A DNA stretch of 64,000 bases from Ferrimonas balearica (lineage in GTDB: Bacteria > Pseudomonadota > Gammaproteobacteria > Enterobacterales > Shewanellaceae), in contig NZ_JAHVHW010000012.1 in NCBI RefSeq assembly GCF_019802055.1, positions 186,001-250,000 on the forward strand, read 5' to 3'. The translations under genes and the position numbers were made by a program. This document shows, piece after piece, positions 45,375 through 54,553 of the stretch. Positions within the stretch are counted from its first letter, which is position 1, and the number at the start of each line of letters is the position of its first letter. The notes beneath the pieces were generated by a model. It ran no database searches, was not told where the DNA came from, and saw only the letters and a program-made list of their open reading frames with translations.

Positions 45375-45400
45375 GGGGCCGTTGCGGCCCCTGTTTTATT
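45375..45400 (+). terminator. Terminator-like hairpin inside the rpsP leader
   Basis: GGGGCCG-TTG-CGGCCCC followed by TGTTTTATT. It is downstream of the likely rpsP promoter and 33 bp before the start codon, so it could be an attenuator of the S16 operon or, if the promoter call is wrong, the ffh terminator. Confidence 0.5.
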
Positions 45401-45432
45401 GCTTGCAAACACCATTAGAGGATGTAAACCGT

Positions 45433-45684
45433 ATGGTAACCATTCGTTTGGCTCGTGGCGGCGCGAAAAAGCGTCCCTTCTACTCCGTTGTAGTAGCGGA
45501 CAGCCGTAACGCCCGTGACGGCCGTTTCATTGAAAAAGTGGGTTTCTTTAACCCGATCGCTGCTGGTCAAGAAGAAAAGCTGCGTATTGATCTGGAGCGC
45601 GTAGAGCACTGGATCAACAACGGCGCTGCGGTTTCTGACCGTGTAGCTACCCTGATCAAGGACGCCCGCAAAGCGGCTGCCTAA
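45433..45684 (+). CDS. rpsP: 30S ribosomal protein S16
   Basis: 83 residues starting [17 protein letters not shown], the canonical S16 N-terminus. AGAGGA precedes the ATG; the frame is open further upstream but only through the leader. First gene of the rpsP-rimM-trmD-rplS operon. Confidence 0.97.
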   Translation: MVTIRLARGGAKKRPFYSVVVADSRNARDGRFIEKVGFFNPIAAGQEEKLRIDLERVEHWINNGAAVSDRVATLIKDARKAAA

Positions 45685-45708
45685 GTCAGGATTGGGTAGG
45701 TAAGGTTG

Positions 45709-46236
45709 ATGTCCAACATGGAACAGATCGTCGTCGGTCGTCTTGGCTCGGCGTACGGTATCCGCGGTTGGCTGAAGGTCAACGCCTTTACCGACTCACT
45801 CGAAGGCATCTTTGAGTACTCTCCCTGGCTGATTTTCTACCAGGGAAAATGGCAAGAGGTGAAGGTGGCCGATTGGCGCCGTCACAACAACGGCATCATC
45901 TGCCGGCTGGAAGGGGTCGAAGACCGCAACCAGGCGGAGCAGTACACCAACTGTGATGTTGCTATCTTGTCGGCGCAGCTTGAGGCGCTGCCAGAAGACG
46001 AGTTCTACTGGCGTGATCTGATGGGCTGTACCGTGGTGAACACCCAAGGCTACGACATGGGTAAGGTGACCGGCTTGCTGGAAACCGGATCCAATGACGT
46101 GCTGGAAGTGGAAGCCAAGAGTAACGATGCGTTCGGCAAGCGGGAGCGTTTGATTCCGTTTGTAACCGAGCAGTTCATCCTTGAGGTGGACACGCTGGGT
46201 AAAAAAATTGTCGTCGACTGGGACCCCAGTTTTTAA
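45709..46236 (+). CDS. rimM: Ribosome maturation factor RimM
   Basis: 175 residues. '[22 protein letters not shown]' start and a C-terminal PRC-barrel domain ('[22 protein letters not shown]', '[10 protein letters not shown]'). Assists assembly of the 30S head around S19. Start ATG 45709 is preferred (GGGTAGG 8 nt upstream); an ATG nine bases later is also possible. Lies 24 bp after rpsP. Confidence 0.95.
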   Translation: MSNMEQIVVGRLGSAYGIRGWLKVNAFTDSLEGIFEYSPWLIFYQGKWQEVKVADWRRHNNGIICRLEGVEDRNQAEQYTNCDVAILSAQLEALPEDEFYWRDLMGCTVVNTQGYDMGKVTGLLETGSNDVLEVEAKSNDAFGKRERLIPFVTEQFILEVDTLGKKIVVDWDPSF

Positions 46237-46253
46237 ATAGCGAGGAAAATCCC

Positions 46254-47000
46254 ATGTGGTTAGGGGTAGTAACCCTCTTCCCAGAGATGTTCCGAGCCAT
46301 CACTGACTTTGGGGTGACTGGTCGGGCCGTGAAAAATGGCCTTATTCAGGTACAAACGTGGAATCCTCGTGATTTCACAACGGATCGCCATCGTACCGTG
46401 GACGATCGCCCCTACGGCGGCGGCCCCGGAATGTTGATGATGGTCGAGCCATTGCGTGAAGCCATCCGCGCTGCCAAGGCAGAGGCGGGGGAGGGAGCCA
46501 AGGTGATTTACCTGTCTCCTCAGGGGCGTCCGCTGACTCAACCTGGTGTTGAACAGTTGGCCACCTATGAGCGCATGGTGCTGGTGTGCGGTCGGTACGA
46601 AGGTATCGATGAGCGCATCATCCAAAGCGAAGTGGATGAGGAGTGGTCCGTTGGTGACTATGTCCTCAGTGGCGGTGAACTGCCGGCCATGAACCTAATC
46701 GACGCGGTGTCCCGTTTGGTGCCCGGCGTCCTTGGGAAAGCGGCTTCGGCAGAGCAGGACTCCTTTTCGGATGGCTTGCTGGACTGTCCCCACTATACTC
46801 GTCCAGAAGTTCTGGATGGGGCAGCGGTACCTGAAGTGCTGTTGAGCGGCAACCATGAATTGATCCGGAAATGGCGCCTTAAGCAGTCCCTTGGACGCAC
46901 CTGGGCGCGACGACCGGAACTGTTAAATAACCTAGCTCTGACTGACGAGCAGGCAAAACTGCTTGCTGAGTTCGTGACCGAACAACAGATCGAACGTTAG
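46254..47000 (+). CDS. trmD: tRNA (guanine-N1)-methyltransferase
   Basis: 248 residues. SPOUT-fold enzyme methylating G37 of tRNAs that read codons starting with C or with CCN/CGG. '[14 protein letters not shown]', '[11 protein letters not shown]', '[12 protein letters not shown]' and '[21 protein letters not shown]' (the knot) are diagnostic. GAGG lies upstream of the ATG. Confidence 0.97.
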   Translation: MWLGVVTLFPEMFRAITDFGVTGRAVKNGLIQVQTWNPRDFTTDRHRTVDDRPYGGGPGMLMMVEPLREAIRAAKAEAGEGAKVIYLSPQGRPLTQPGVEQLATYERMVLVCGRYEGIDERIIQSEVDEEWSVGDYVLSGGELPAMNLIDAVSRLVPGVLGKAASAEQDSFSDGLLDCPHYTRPEVLDGAAVPEVLLSGNHELIRKWRLKQSLGRTWARRPELLNNLALTDEQAKLLAEFVTEQQIER

Positions 47001-47033
47001 AGTTTTCAGTATATCTAGGATGAGAGTTTAATT

Positions 47034-47381
47034 ATGAGCAACATCATCAAGCAGATTGAACAAGAGCAGATGAAGAGCGACGTTCCGGCTTTTGGCCCGG
47101 GTGACACCGTCGTTGTTCAAGTACGTGTAACTGAAGGCGACAAAACTCGTCTGCAGGCTTTCGAGGGCGTGGTTATCGCTAAGCGTAACCGTGGTCTGCA
47201 CTCTGCGTTCACTGTTCGTAAGATCTCTAATGGTGAAGGCGTAGAGCGTGCGTTCCAGACTCACTCTCCGCTGGTAGAAAGCATCACCGTTAAGCGCCGC
47301 GGCCGTGTACGTCGTGCCAAGCTGTACTACCTGCGTGAGCGCAGTGGTAAGTCTGCACGTATCCGTGAGCGTCTGAACTAA
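47034..47381 (+). CDS. rplS: 50S ribosomal protein L19
   Basis: 115 residues with '[26 protein letters not shown]' (in parts) and the basic ending '[23 protein letters not shown]'. Last gene of the S16 operon, followed by a terminator hairpin. Forms part of the 30S-50S interface. Confidence 0.97.
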   Translation: MSNIIKQIEQEQMKSDVPAFGPGDTVVVQVRVTEGDKTRLQAFEGVVIAKRNRGLHSAFTVRKISNGEGVERAFQTHSPLVESITVKRRGRVRRAKLYYLRERSGKSARIRERLN

Positions 47382-47409
47382 GCATCGCTTAGTCCACCGC
47401 AAGCACACT

Positions 47410-47441
47410 CAAGCCCGCCTTTATGGCGGGCTTGTTCGTTT
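47410..47441 (+). terminator. Terminator of the rpsP-rimM-trmD-rplS operon
   Basis: CAAGCCCGCC-TTTAT-GGCGGGCTTG, a 10-bp stem, followed by a T-rich TTCGTTT. It is 29 bp after the rplS stop. Confidence 0.75.
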
Positions 47442-47583
47442 CCCTACCATAAAAAATAGCGATTTCATCTCTTTCGGGGCCATTTCGGCTCCAATTGCCG
47501 GTTTACATCAATTGTCAGTGTGGCACTCTGTCTGAAGACCGCGATACTGCGGCGTGTGCATGGTATTAAGACGGAGAAACACT

Positions 47584-48660
47584 ATGCAGAAGGACAGCAT
47601 CAACAACATCCATATCGACTCGGAACGAGTCCTCATCACTCCGGCCGAGCTTAAGGCCGAACTGCCGCTGTCCGACCACGCCTATCGATATATCCTGGAT
47701 GCCCGCCAAACCGTTGCCGACATCGTTCACAAACGCGATAACCGCATCCTGGTGGTGGCAGGGCCCTGCTCGATTCACGATGTGGAAGCGGCCAAGGAGT
47801 ACGCCCTTAAGCTGAAGAAGCTGCATGAGGAGCTTAAAGGGCAGTTCTACATCCTGATGCGGGTCTACTTTGAGAAACCGCGTACCACCGTGGGCTGGAA
47901 AGGCCTGATCAACGATCCCGATATGGACGGCTCCTTTAATGTGGAGAAGGGGCTGCGGCAGGCGCGCGAGCTGCTGATCTGGCTGGCTGAGCTGGAGTTG
48001 CCGGTGGCGACTGAAGCGTTGGATCCGATCAGTCCTCAGTACCTCAGTGAACTGTTTGCCTGGTCCGCCATTGGAGCTCGTACCACCGAATCCCAGACGC
48101 ACCGTGAGATGGCCTCCGGCCTGTCGATGCCGGTGGGGTTCAAAAACGGTACCGACGGCAAGCTGGGTGTGGCGATCAACGCCCTGCAGGCCGCTTCGCA
48201 CTCACACCGCTTTATGGGGATCAATCAGGCGGGCCAGGTTGCCCTGCTGCAAACCCAGGGCAACCCGGATGGTCACGTGATTCTGCGCGGTGGTAAGCAG
48301 CCCAACTACGATTCCGTTAACGTGGCGATGTGTGCCCAGGAGCTTCACGCCGCTGGATTGAATGCCCGACTGGTGATCGACTGCAGCCACGGCAACTCCT
48401 CCAAAGATCCCGCCCGGCAGCCCCTGGTGGCCCAGAACGTATTCCACCAGATCCTGGAGGGCAATACCTCCATCATCGGCATCATGCTGGAGAGCCACCT
48501 GAAGGAGGGAGCGCAGAGCGCCAACACCCCTCGGGATCAGCTTGAGTACGGCCTCTCCATCACCGATGCCTGCATCGACTGGGGTACTACCGAATCCCTG
48601 CTTCGGGTTGGTGCCGAGGCCCTGGGCCCAATGTTGGCCAATCGATTTAAGGAGGCCTGA
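47584..48660 (+). CDS. aroF: DAHP synthase, AroF-like (type I-alpha)
   Basis: 358 residues from the ATG behind GGAG. First step of the shikimate pathway. '[10 protein letters not shown]' (metal-binding Cys), '[20 protein letters not shown]', '[17 protein letters not shown]' and 'VDCSHGNS-like' (here [11 protein letters not shown]) are all intact. [11 protein letters not shown] resembles E. coli AroF more than AroG/AroH, and it is coupled to tyrA as in the E. coli aroF-tyrA operon, so tyrosine feedback is likely. No clear TyrR box was found in the 150-bp upstream region. Confidence 0.94.
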   Translation: MQKDSINNIHIDSERVLITPAELKAELPLSDHAYRYILDARQTVADIVHKRDNRILVVAGPCSIHDVEAAKEYALKLKKLHEELKGQFYILMRVYFEKPRTTVGWKGLINDPDMDGSFNVEKGLRQARELLIWLAELELPVATEALDPISPQYLSELFAWSAIGARTTESQTHREMASGLSMPVGFKNGTDGKLGVAINALQAASHSHRFMGINQAGQVALLQTQGNPDGHVILRGGKQPNYDSVNVAMCAQELHAAGLNARLVIDCSHGNSSKDPARQPLVAQNVFHQILEGNTSIIGIMLESHLKEGAQSANTPRDQLEYGLSITDACIDWGTTESLLRVGAEALGPMLANRFKEA

Positions 48661-49796
48661 TGGCTGAGCCGAGTAGCGCTGCCCTGGACGCCTTACGGGG
48701 ACAGATTGATGAGGTCGATCAGGAGATGCTGGCGCTGTTGCGTCGGCGTCTCGACCTGGTGGGTCAGGTGGGGACCATCAAACACAAAGAGGGTGTGCCC
48801 ATCTACGCCCCGAAGCGGGAAGCCAGCATGCTGGCCAAGCGCCGGGCGGAAGCGGAAGCGATGGGCGTACCGCCGCAGCTGATCGAGGATCTGCTTCGAC
48901 GCATCATGCGGGAGTCCTACGTTTCTGAGAAGGATGTCGGCTTTAAGCGGGTGCACGATACCCTTGGGCCGATCGTTATCGTCGGTGGTGGCGGTAAGCT
49001 GGGCAGCCTGTTTGCCCAGCTGTTTACGCTCTCCGGGTACGAGGTTCGTATTCTGGAGGAGGGGGACTGGGATCAGGCTGAAGCCCTGGTCTCTGATGCT
49101 GGAATGGTGGTGGTCAGCGTGCCGATCGACAAAACCTGTGAGGTGATCGAACGGTTACCAACACTGCCTCAGGATTGCCTGCTGGTGGATCTGACCTCCA
49201 TCAAACAGGCCCCTCTTGCGGCGATGCTTAAGTCTCATCCCGGGCCCGTTCTCGGCTTGCACCCCATGTTCGGTCCGGATGTCTCCTCCCTGGCGAAGCA
49301 GGTGGTGGTGGTGTGTCATGGTCGGGGCGAGGAGCAGTACCAGTGGCTGCTGAAACAGATCGCCATCTGGGGGGCCCGACTGCATGAGGCACCCGCCTCT
49401 GAGCACGATCAGGCGATGCAACTGGTTCAGGCGATGCGCCACTTCACCGCCTTTGTGTATGGTCTGCACCTGAAGCGGGAGCATGCTGACATCGAGCAGT
49501 TATTGCAGTTCAGCTCCCCCATCTACCGTCTGGAACTGGCGATGGTGGGCCGTCTTTTTGCCCAGGATCCCAGCCTGTACGCCGACATCATCTTCGCCCA
49601 GCCGGATGCCCTGGCCCGGGCCCGGCATTATCTGGATCGTTATCAGGAAGCGCTGGCGCTGCTGGAAGCGGGGGATAAGGCGGGCTTCGAAGCGCTGTTT
49701 GACGATGTGGCTCAATGGTTTGGTGATTTCGCCCAGCAGTTCCGGGTGGAGAGCGCCAACATGTTGATGGCTGCCAATGACAGTCGCAGTGGCTGA
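48660..49796 (+). CDS. tyrA: Bifunctional chorismate mutase/prephenate dehydrogenase
   Basis: 378 residues. AroQ chorismate mutase domain (about 1-90: '[34 protein letters not shown]' in parts) fused to an NAD-dependent prephenate dehydrogenase ('[25 protein letters not shown]', '[10 protein letters not shown]'). Converts chorismate to 4-hydroxyphenylpyruvate for tyrosine. The start overlaps the aroF stop (TGATG). Length equals the enterobacterial T-protein (373). Confidence 0.96.
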   Translation: MAEPSSAALDALRGQIDEVDQEMLALLRRRLDLVGQVGTIKHKEGVPIYAPKREASMLAKRRAEAEAMGVPPQLIEDLLRRIMRESYVSEKDVGFKRVHDTLGPIVIVGGGGKLGSLFAQLFTLSGYEVRILEEGDWDQAEALVSDAGMVVVSVPIDKTCEVIERLPTLPQDCLLVDLTSIKQAPLAAMLKSHPGPVLGLHPMFGPDVSSLAKQVVVVCHGRGEEQYQWLLKQIAIWGARLHEAPASEHDQAMQLVQAMRHFTAFVYGLHLKREHADIEQLLQFSSPIYRLELAMVGRLFAQDPSLYADIIFAQPDALARARHYLDRYQEALALLEAGDKAGFEALFDDVAQWFGDFAQQFRVESANMLMAANDSRSG

Positions 49797-49840
49797 CAGC
49801 GCCCCGTGCGGCTGCTAGGGTGTGTCTGAGGAGGCAACCT

Positions 49841-50116
49841 ATGGGCTCCATCCATATTGAACGGTCTCACGACCTTTCCGTTGCCGAGCTGGACGCACTG
49901 GTCAGTGATCTGTCCGGACAGCTGGCACGGGAGTACCAACTGCGTGTGCAGAGGCGGGGGGATATGGTCCACTTTTCCCGCAATGGGGCGCGGGGGACTT
50001 TGTTGCCCGGCCCCTCCCATCTGGTGATCACTCTGGAACTGGGCTTCCTGCTGAGGCCGTTCCGGGATGGCATTCACCAGGCGATTGAACGACAGTTGGA
50101 TGCGCTGTTAGGCTAA
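49841..50116 (+). CDS. Polyhydroxyalkanoic acid system family protein (PHA_gran_rgn type)
   Basis: 91 residues from the ATG preceded by GAGG ('MGSIHIERSHDLS'). Basic, beta-rich small protein resembling the PHA_gran_rgn family that accompanies phasin genes ('IHIERSH...A..L...LA..Y.L...R.GD.V.FSR.G..G' pattern, 'LELGFLLRPFRDGI'). Function not established; possibly granule or lipid-body related. It has its own terminator, so it is a separate unit from the phasin operon. Confidence 0.75.
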   Translation: MGSIHIERSHDLSVAELDALVSDLSGQLAREYQLRVQRRGDMVHFSRNGARGTLLPGPSHLVITLELGFLLRPFRDGIHQAIERQLDALLG

Positions 50117-50149
50117 TAAAAAAACGGGACGATATTCGTCCCGTTTTTT
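50117..50149. terminator. Terminator between the PHA-type gene and the phasin operon
   Basis: ACGGGACGA-TAT-TCGTCCCGT, a perfect 9-bp stem with an A-run before and six T residues after; works best on the plus strand. Confidence 0.9.
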
Positions 50150-50255
50150 GATCCAGAGCAAGCTTTTACCCCTCCTTTAGAGCGCCGATTCTAGACCCGC
50201 TTCATACCCTGACATTAGGGAAACATCCCTGTCGCCAGAATCAAAGGAGGGCATT

Positions 50256-50699
50256 ATGTCTAAGCGTGAACACACTCCCCCAATTGAGCAGGAAGCCATG
50301 GCTCGCAAGATCTGGCTGGCTGGTCTGGGTGCTTATGCCAAGAGCGCCAAAGAGGTGACCAACCTGTCCGAGCGCGGTCGTACCTGGTTTGAAGAGTTGA
50401 TGGAAAGGGGCCGTGAGCTGGAAAACCAGACCAAGACCCGAGTTAAAGATGCGGCCTCTCAAACCCAGGAAGCCGTGACTCAGCAGATGAACGCACGGGT
50501 ACAGCGCTTTACCGGCCTGGATCCTCATCAGTTGGATGAACTGGACACCAAGCTCGACCAACTGGCCGAAGTGGTGGACAAGCTGGCTACCACCAAAGTA
50601 GCTCCGGCACCGGAAAAGCCCGTTGCCAAGGTAGAGCCTGATGTAAAACCGGCCCCGCGCCGCACCGCGCGGAAACCCGCTGCTAAGAAAGACGCTTAA
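50256..50699 (+). CDS. Phasin (PhaF/PhaI type) with a basic Ala/Pro/Lys tail
   Basis: 147 residues behind AAAGGAGGG. The 'IWLAGLGAYAKSAKEV' segment and amphipathic helix region (about 15-110) match poly-granule-associated phasins that coat storage granules. The C-terminal 38 residues are rich in Lys, Pro and Ala (ending RRTARKPAAKKDA), like a short version of the histone-H1-like DNA-binding tail of Pseudomonas PhaF, which ties granules to the nucleoid. No PHA synthase is in the window; the downstream wax ester synthase suggests neutral-lipid bodies as the coated object. Confidence 0.82.
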   Translation: MSKREHTPPIEQEAMARKIWLAGLGAYAKSAKEVTNLSERGRTWFEELMERGRELENQTKTRVKDAASQTQEAVTQQMNARVQRFTGLDPHQLDELDTKLDQLAEVVDKLATTKVAPAPEKPVAKVEPDVKPAPRRTARKPAAKKDA

Positions 50700-50716
50700 G
50701 CGTCCGGGAGGGAAGC

Positions 50717-51070
50717 ATGACCATCGATATCCGTGATCGTGGCCAGGAGTGGATCCAGGACAGCGAACAGATGGCACGCAACATCTGGTTAGCTGGTCTC
50801 GGGGTATACAGTAAGAGCCTGGAAGAAGCGGCGGAGCGTCGTGACCAGACCGAATCCCTGTTTGATTCGCTGGTTGATGAAGGCCGTAATGTTGAAGCCC
50901 AGACTCGAGAGAATGTGGCTCAACAGGTGAAATCGGCCAATCAGAATGTCGAGGCGCGAGTTCAGGCCCTGTTTGCCCGTCTGAGCGGTGTGGACCCCCG
51001 TCGTATTGACCAACTGAACGCCAAGGTGGATCGCCTCACTGAGCTGGTGGCGAAGTTGGCCCAGAACTAG
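50717..51070 (+). CDS. Phasin-family protein, short form
   Basis: 117 residues behind GGGAGGG. It repeats the pattern of the preceding gene ('MARNIWLAGLGVYSKSLEEA', 'LFARLSGVDPRRIDQLNAKVDRLTELVAKL') but lacks the basic tail, like PhaI compared with PhaF. The C-terminal leucine-zipper-like coiled coil probably mediates oligomerisation with the neighbour. It starts 17 bp after the first phasin and ends 9 bp before the acyltransferase, so all share one operon. Confidence 0.82.
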   Translation: MTIDIRDRGQEWIQDSEQMARNIWLAGLGVYSKSLEEAAERRDQTESLFDSLVDEGRNVEAQTRENVAQQVKSANQNVEARVQALFARLSGVDPRRIDQLNAKVDRLTELVAKLAQN

Positions 51071-51079
51071 GGAGGGCCT

Positions 51080-52495
51080 ATGGCCAACCTGTCGTTACTG
51101 GATTTGGGGTTTGTCCTGTTTGAGAGTGACGCCACCCCATTGCACATTTCCGGTCTGGTGATGCTGTCTCCACCAGCCGGAGAGGTGGAAGGGTTCGGGC
51201 GTCGTCTGGTCGAGAAACTCTGGACCGGCGACCCGCCCGAGCCCCCTTTTGATCAGGTGCTGGATCTGGCCCTGACCCGCTGGCCCCGCTGGCGCTCCGC
51301 CAGCACAGTGGATCTAGGCTACCATGTGCGCCACTCTCAACTTCCCGAGCCGGGTAATCCCCACCAACTGCTGGAGCTGATCAGTCGCATCCACAGCTAT
51401 CGTCTCGACCGCAGCCGCCCCTTGTGGGAACTGTGGGTGATTGATGGCCTGGAGAGTGGCGAAGTGGCTTTGGTGGTGAAGATCCACCACTCTCTGGCGG
51501 ACGGTGTGCGGGCCTCCAAGCTGTTTGCCCGCAGCTGCAGCCTGACCCCGGATGGTGAGACTCACCCCTTCTGGGTCGGTGCGGGGCAAACCGATGCCAC
51601 CGCACGGGCTGAGCGTGCCTCGTTGCTCTCCTGCCTGCTGAGCAGCCGTGGGTTGATCCAGCGTCAGATTGGCGCCAGCATCGGCCTGGCCAAGCTGGCA
51701 GGAAAGCTGGCTCTTAACTCTCTGAATCTGCAACCAACCCGGCTGAAGGTGCCCTTTACCGCACCGCGTACGCCGTTCAACATCAGCCCTGATCGGGCCC
51801 GCACTGTGGCTCTGGCCAGCCTCCCTCTGCGTCGCTTCTCACGAATCGCCAAACTGACCGGCACCACCGCCAATGATGTGATGCTGACGGTCTGTGACAT
51901 GGCGCTTCATCGCTATCTTCAGGTGCATAACTGGTCCAGCCGCAAACCGATGGTGGCGCTCATGCCCATCAATCTTCGTCGTGCCGATGAGGAGCCGGTA
52001 GAGTGCAACAAGATCAGTCTGGGCCTGGTGGAGTTGGGGCAGAGCGACGATCCTCCGCTGGTGCGCCTCGGTAATATTCGTGACGGCACCATGGGGGTGA
52101 AGCAGGAGGCGCTTGAGCTCTCCGGCGACGCTTACTACCAGTACTCCATCATCGTAAATGGGCTGGCGCTGACCGCAGGACGTCTGGGGCTGCACCACTA
52201 TCTGCCTCCCGCCACCAATATGTTGATCTCCAACGTCCCAGGTCCGACTCAGCCCCTGTACTATATGGGGGCAGAGGTGACGCAGATGTACCCGTTGTCA
52301 CTGCTGTTACCTGGCCAAACGCTTAATATCACCCTGTTGAGCTACGCCGGTCAGATCCATTTCGGTCTGGTGTGCTGCCGACGTTCATTGCCGGGATTTG
52401 ATGCCATTGCGGATTACCTGCACCAATCCCTGACGGAGCTGGAGCAGGCAACTTTGGAAGCGGTCACCGATGTGGTGATGCAGCACACGGCCTAA
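51080..52495 (+). CDS. Wax ester synthase/diacylglycerol acyltransferase (WS/DGAT)
   Basis: 471 residues, normal length. Active-site motif 'IHHSLADGV' (His136-His137, Asp141-Gly142) matches HHxxxDG; 'PLW' (114-116) and a C-terminal 'SNVPGP' are family motifs. It joins acyl-CoA to a fatty alcohol (wax ester) or to diacylglycerol (triacylglycerol). GGAGG precedes the start. The linked fatty acyl-CoA reductase on the other strand (54554-56524) would supply the fatty alcohol, which favours wax esters. Confidence 0.93.
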   Translation: MANLSLLDLGFVLFESDATPLHISGLVMLSPPAGEVEGFGRRLVEKLWTGDPPEPPFDQVLDLALTRWPRWRSASTVDLGYHVRHSQLPEPGNPHQLLELISRIHSYRLDRSRPLWELWVIDGLESGEVALVVKIHHSLADGVRASKLFARSCSLTPDGETHPFWVGAGQTDATARAERASLLSCLLSSRGLIQRQIGASIGLAKLAGKLALNSLNLQPTRLKVPFTAPRTPFNISPDRARTVALASLPLRRFSRIAKLTGTTANDVMLTVCDMALHRYLQVHNWSSRKPMVALMPINLRRADEEPVECNKISLGLVELGQSDDPPLVRLGNIRDGTMGVKQEALELSGDAYYQYSIIVNGLALTAGRLGLHHYLPPATNMLISNVPGPTQPLYYMGAEVTQMYPLSLLLPGQTLNITLLSYAGQIHFGLVCCRRSLPGFDAIADYLHQSLTELEQATLEAVTDVVMQHTA

Positions 52496-52504
52496 GGAGG
52501 GGTT

Positions 52505-53431
52505 ATGCCCAGTTGGCGTGCCATTGCCCTGAATAAGTTGTTGTTTCGGGCCATGCGAAGCCGCTTTGCCCGCTGCAATGATGTGCACGCACTGCGTGCC
52601 ACCATCAGCGGTCTGGATAAACTGGGCAACTACATTCTCCCCCCGTCCGGTCTGGACAGTGTTCCGGACCAACTTGGGGGTGTTCCCTGCGACTGGATTT
52701 TGACCGGGCAGAGTGTCAGTGAGCGGGTGATTCTCTATTTCCACGGTGGGGGATTCTGCTTACGCTCTCCGGGGGTGCACGGCGCTTTGTTGGGACGGTT
52801 GGCAGAGAGCACCAGCTCCCGGGGGCTGATGGTGGATTATCGGCTGGCGCCAGAGTTTCCCTATCCTGCGGCGGTCAATGATTGCTTGTCGGTTTACGAG
52901 ACCTTGCTCGAACAAGGGATGGTGCCGGGGCAGTTGATCCTGGCGGGCGACTCCGCCGGGGGAAATCTGGTGCTGACCACCATGATGCAGGCCCGGGATC
53001 GCGGACTGCCTCAGCCAGCGGCGGGGATCCTGCTGTCGCCGGCGGTGGACATGGCGCTCAACGGCGAATCCGCCTTCCTGCTCCGAGAGGTGGACCCCTT
53101 CTTTGACCTGGGCTCACTGTTGCTGATGCGAAACTGTTATCTCAATGGCCATATGCCTTGCGATCCCCTTGTCTCCCCCTGCTATGGCGACCTGACCGAG
53201 CTGGCACCAATGATGATCCATGTGGGGGCGCTGGAGATGCTGCAGGATGACTCGGTCAGGCTGGCGGCGCAGATCCGGCGCCAGGGCGGTGTGGTGGATC
53301 TCACCATCTGGCCTGGCTTGCCCCATGTCTTTCCGCTGTTCTACCAACTGCCGGAAGCCCGCGAAGCGATCAGCCGCATTCGCGAATTCGTTATCCACCA
53401 TACCGATCATGGTGCACTCGGGCCGGATTAA
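52505..53431 (+). CDS. Alpha/beta hydrolase of the hormone-sensitive-lipase family
   Basis: 308 residues. Oxyanion-hole HGGG (80-83, 'YFHGGGFCLRSPG'), nucleophile elbow GDSAGG (Ser150), acid in 'LEMLQDDS', and His in 'LPHVF' give a full HSL-type triad. GGAGG precedes the start, 9 bp after the acyltransferase. It would hydrolyse wax or glycerol esters, so it may mobilise the stored lipid or trim acyl chains. Cytosolic. Last gene of the plus-strand lipid operon, tail to tail with the TetR gene. Confidence 0.88.
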   Translation: MPSWRAIALNKLLFRAMRSRFARCNDVHALRATISGLDKLGNYILPPSGLDSVPDQLGGVPCDWILTGQSVSERVILYFHGGGFCLRSPGVHGALLGRLAESTSSRGLMVDYRLAPEFPYPAAVNDCLSVYETLLEQGMVPGQLILAGDSAGGNLVLTTMMQARDRGLPQPAAGILLSPAVDMALNGESAFLLREVDPFFDLGSLLLMRNCYLNGHMPCDPLVSPCYGDLTELAPMMIHVGALEMLQDDSVRLAAQIRRQGGVVDLTIWPGLPHVFPLFYQLPEAREAISRIREFVIHHTDHGALGPD

Positions 53432-53436
53432 GATGG

Positions 53437-54051
53437 TCAGTGGTTGCTGAGCGGCTCTTGCTGCGCCAGGAGGGGCGTCGGTTCCGGCAGATAGGGCTGC
53501 AGCAGCGTCAGCAAACAGCGGGCACTGAGCAGCAACTGAGTTTCGCTGTCCCGCTCCGGATCCAGCTCAAAGCAGAGGCTTGCCAGGGCACTGAGCATCA
53601 GGCTGTCTGCCAGCCGGTTCCGCTCCTCTTCCGGGATCCCTAACGGCGTAAGCCGGTCCAGCCTCTTCAGCAGCAGTTGGCTGATTTGGCGGATTTGGCG
53701 TAGCTGACGGCGCCAGGTTTGCGCCAGGCCGGGCTGGCCAAAGCGCAGTGCCTCCTGGTCCCGGAACAGGCATCGGAAATGGTGGCCCACCCTCAGTAGC
53801 GAGAGCAGAAAGGCCTCAAAATCCACCGGTGTGTTCAGCTCCTGATCCATCCGCCGGTAGAGGCGGGCCAACGCCAAATCGCACTCTGCCAGCAGTGCCG
53901 CCAGAATCTCCTCCTTGCCACGGAAGTGGTAGTAGAGATTGCCTGGGCTGATCCCCAGGCTGGTGGCAATGGTCAGTGCGCTGATGGCCGCGGTGCCCTC
54001 CTGATTGAACAGTTCAAGGCTGGCATCGAGGATCCTCTCCCGGGTCCCCAT
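53437..54051 (-). CDS. TetR-family regulator of the lipid cluster
   Basis: 204 residues from the ATG overlapping the preceding stop (TGATG). N-terminal HTH 'TRERILDASLELFNQEGTAAISALTIATSLGISPGNLYYHFRGKEEI' (in parts) is a clear TetR/AcrR domain; the ligand domain is a helical pocket rich in Leu and Arg, fitting an acyl-CoA or fatty-acid effector, which is inference. Last gene of the FAR-DUF2505-TetR operon, so probably autoregulated through the palindrome at 56540-56558. Confidence 0.88.
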   Translation of the reverse strand: MGTRERILDASLELFNQEGTAAISALTIATSLGISPGNLYYHFRGKEEILAALLAECDLALARLYRRMDQELNTPVDFEAFLLSLLRVGHHFRCLFRDQEALRFGQPGLAQTWRRQLRQIRQISQLLLKRLDRLTPLGIPEEERNRLADSLMLSALASLCFELDPERDSETQLLLSARCLLTLLQPYLPEPTPLLAQQEPLSNH

Positions 54052-54542
54052 CAGGCCACCTGGCACAACTGTCTGAGGTAGTGATACTCCAGCTTCATCA
54101 GCCGCTCACTGTCCCGGGCGGCGAACTGGGCCAGGGTCTTGCCGATAAAGGGCAGTTTGGATTCCAGGCTGAGCCGGATGGTATTGCGGCTGCCCTTATC
54201 GCGGACACTCAAAATCATGCCGCCTTGGATGGTCAGGGGCACCCCCAGGATCTGGATCGCCAGGGTGCAGTGGTAGCTGCCATCCTCCGTCTGACGCCAG
54301 TGTTCAGATTGCTCCAGCTGATTGCGGTCACCGACCACCGATTTAAGCAAGCCGGGTACCGCACTCTCCACCTCGCGGAACGTCATCATGCGCCACTGTT
54401 GGCTGTTGTCATCGCACTGCAGGATCCGCACCTTATCGGCTCCAATTGCCTGGTATTTCGCTTTCACCGCATCCGGTTCACGAAACTGGGACACCAGCGT
54501 GTCCAGCGGGCAGTCGTAGTCGTGGGTTACCGTCAGTTCCAT
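54051..54542 (-). CDS. DUF2505 (SRPBCC-like) protein
   Basis: 163 residues, no signal peptide. 'MELTVTHDYDCPLDTLVSQFREPDAV' start and an SRPBCC-like pattern of beta strands with a long C-terminal helix match DUF2505, a lipid-binding-type fold of unknown function. It lies 11 bp after the reductase gene and overlaps the TetR start, so it is part of the same operon. It could carry acyl or alcohol intermediates; no direct evidence. Confidence 0.8.
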   Translation of the reverse strand: MELTVTHDYDCPLDTLVSQFREPDAVKAKYQAIGADKVRILQCDDNSQQWRMMTFREVESAVPGLLKSVVGDRNQLEQSEHWRQTEDGSYHCTLAIQILGVPLTIQGGMILSVRDKGSRNTIRLSLESKLPFIGKTLAQFAARDSERLMKLEYHYLRQLCQVA

Positions 54543-54553
54543 GGCCAGGCTCC

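Noticed and set aside
47442-47583. Possible TyrR boxes upstream of aroF-tyrA.
   Set aside because: A TTTACA half-site is present at about 47500, but the partner half matches poorly, so a TGTAAA-N6-TTTACA site cannot be supported.
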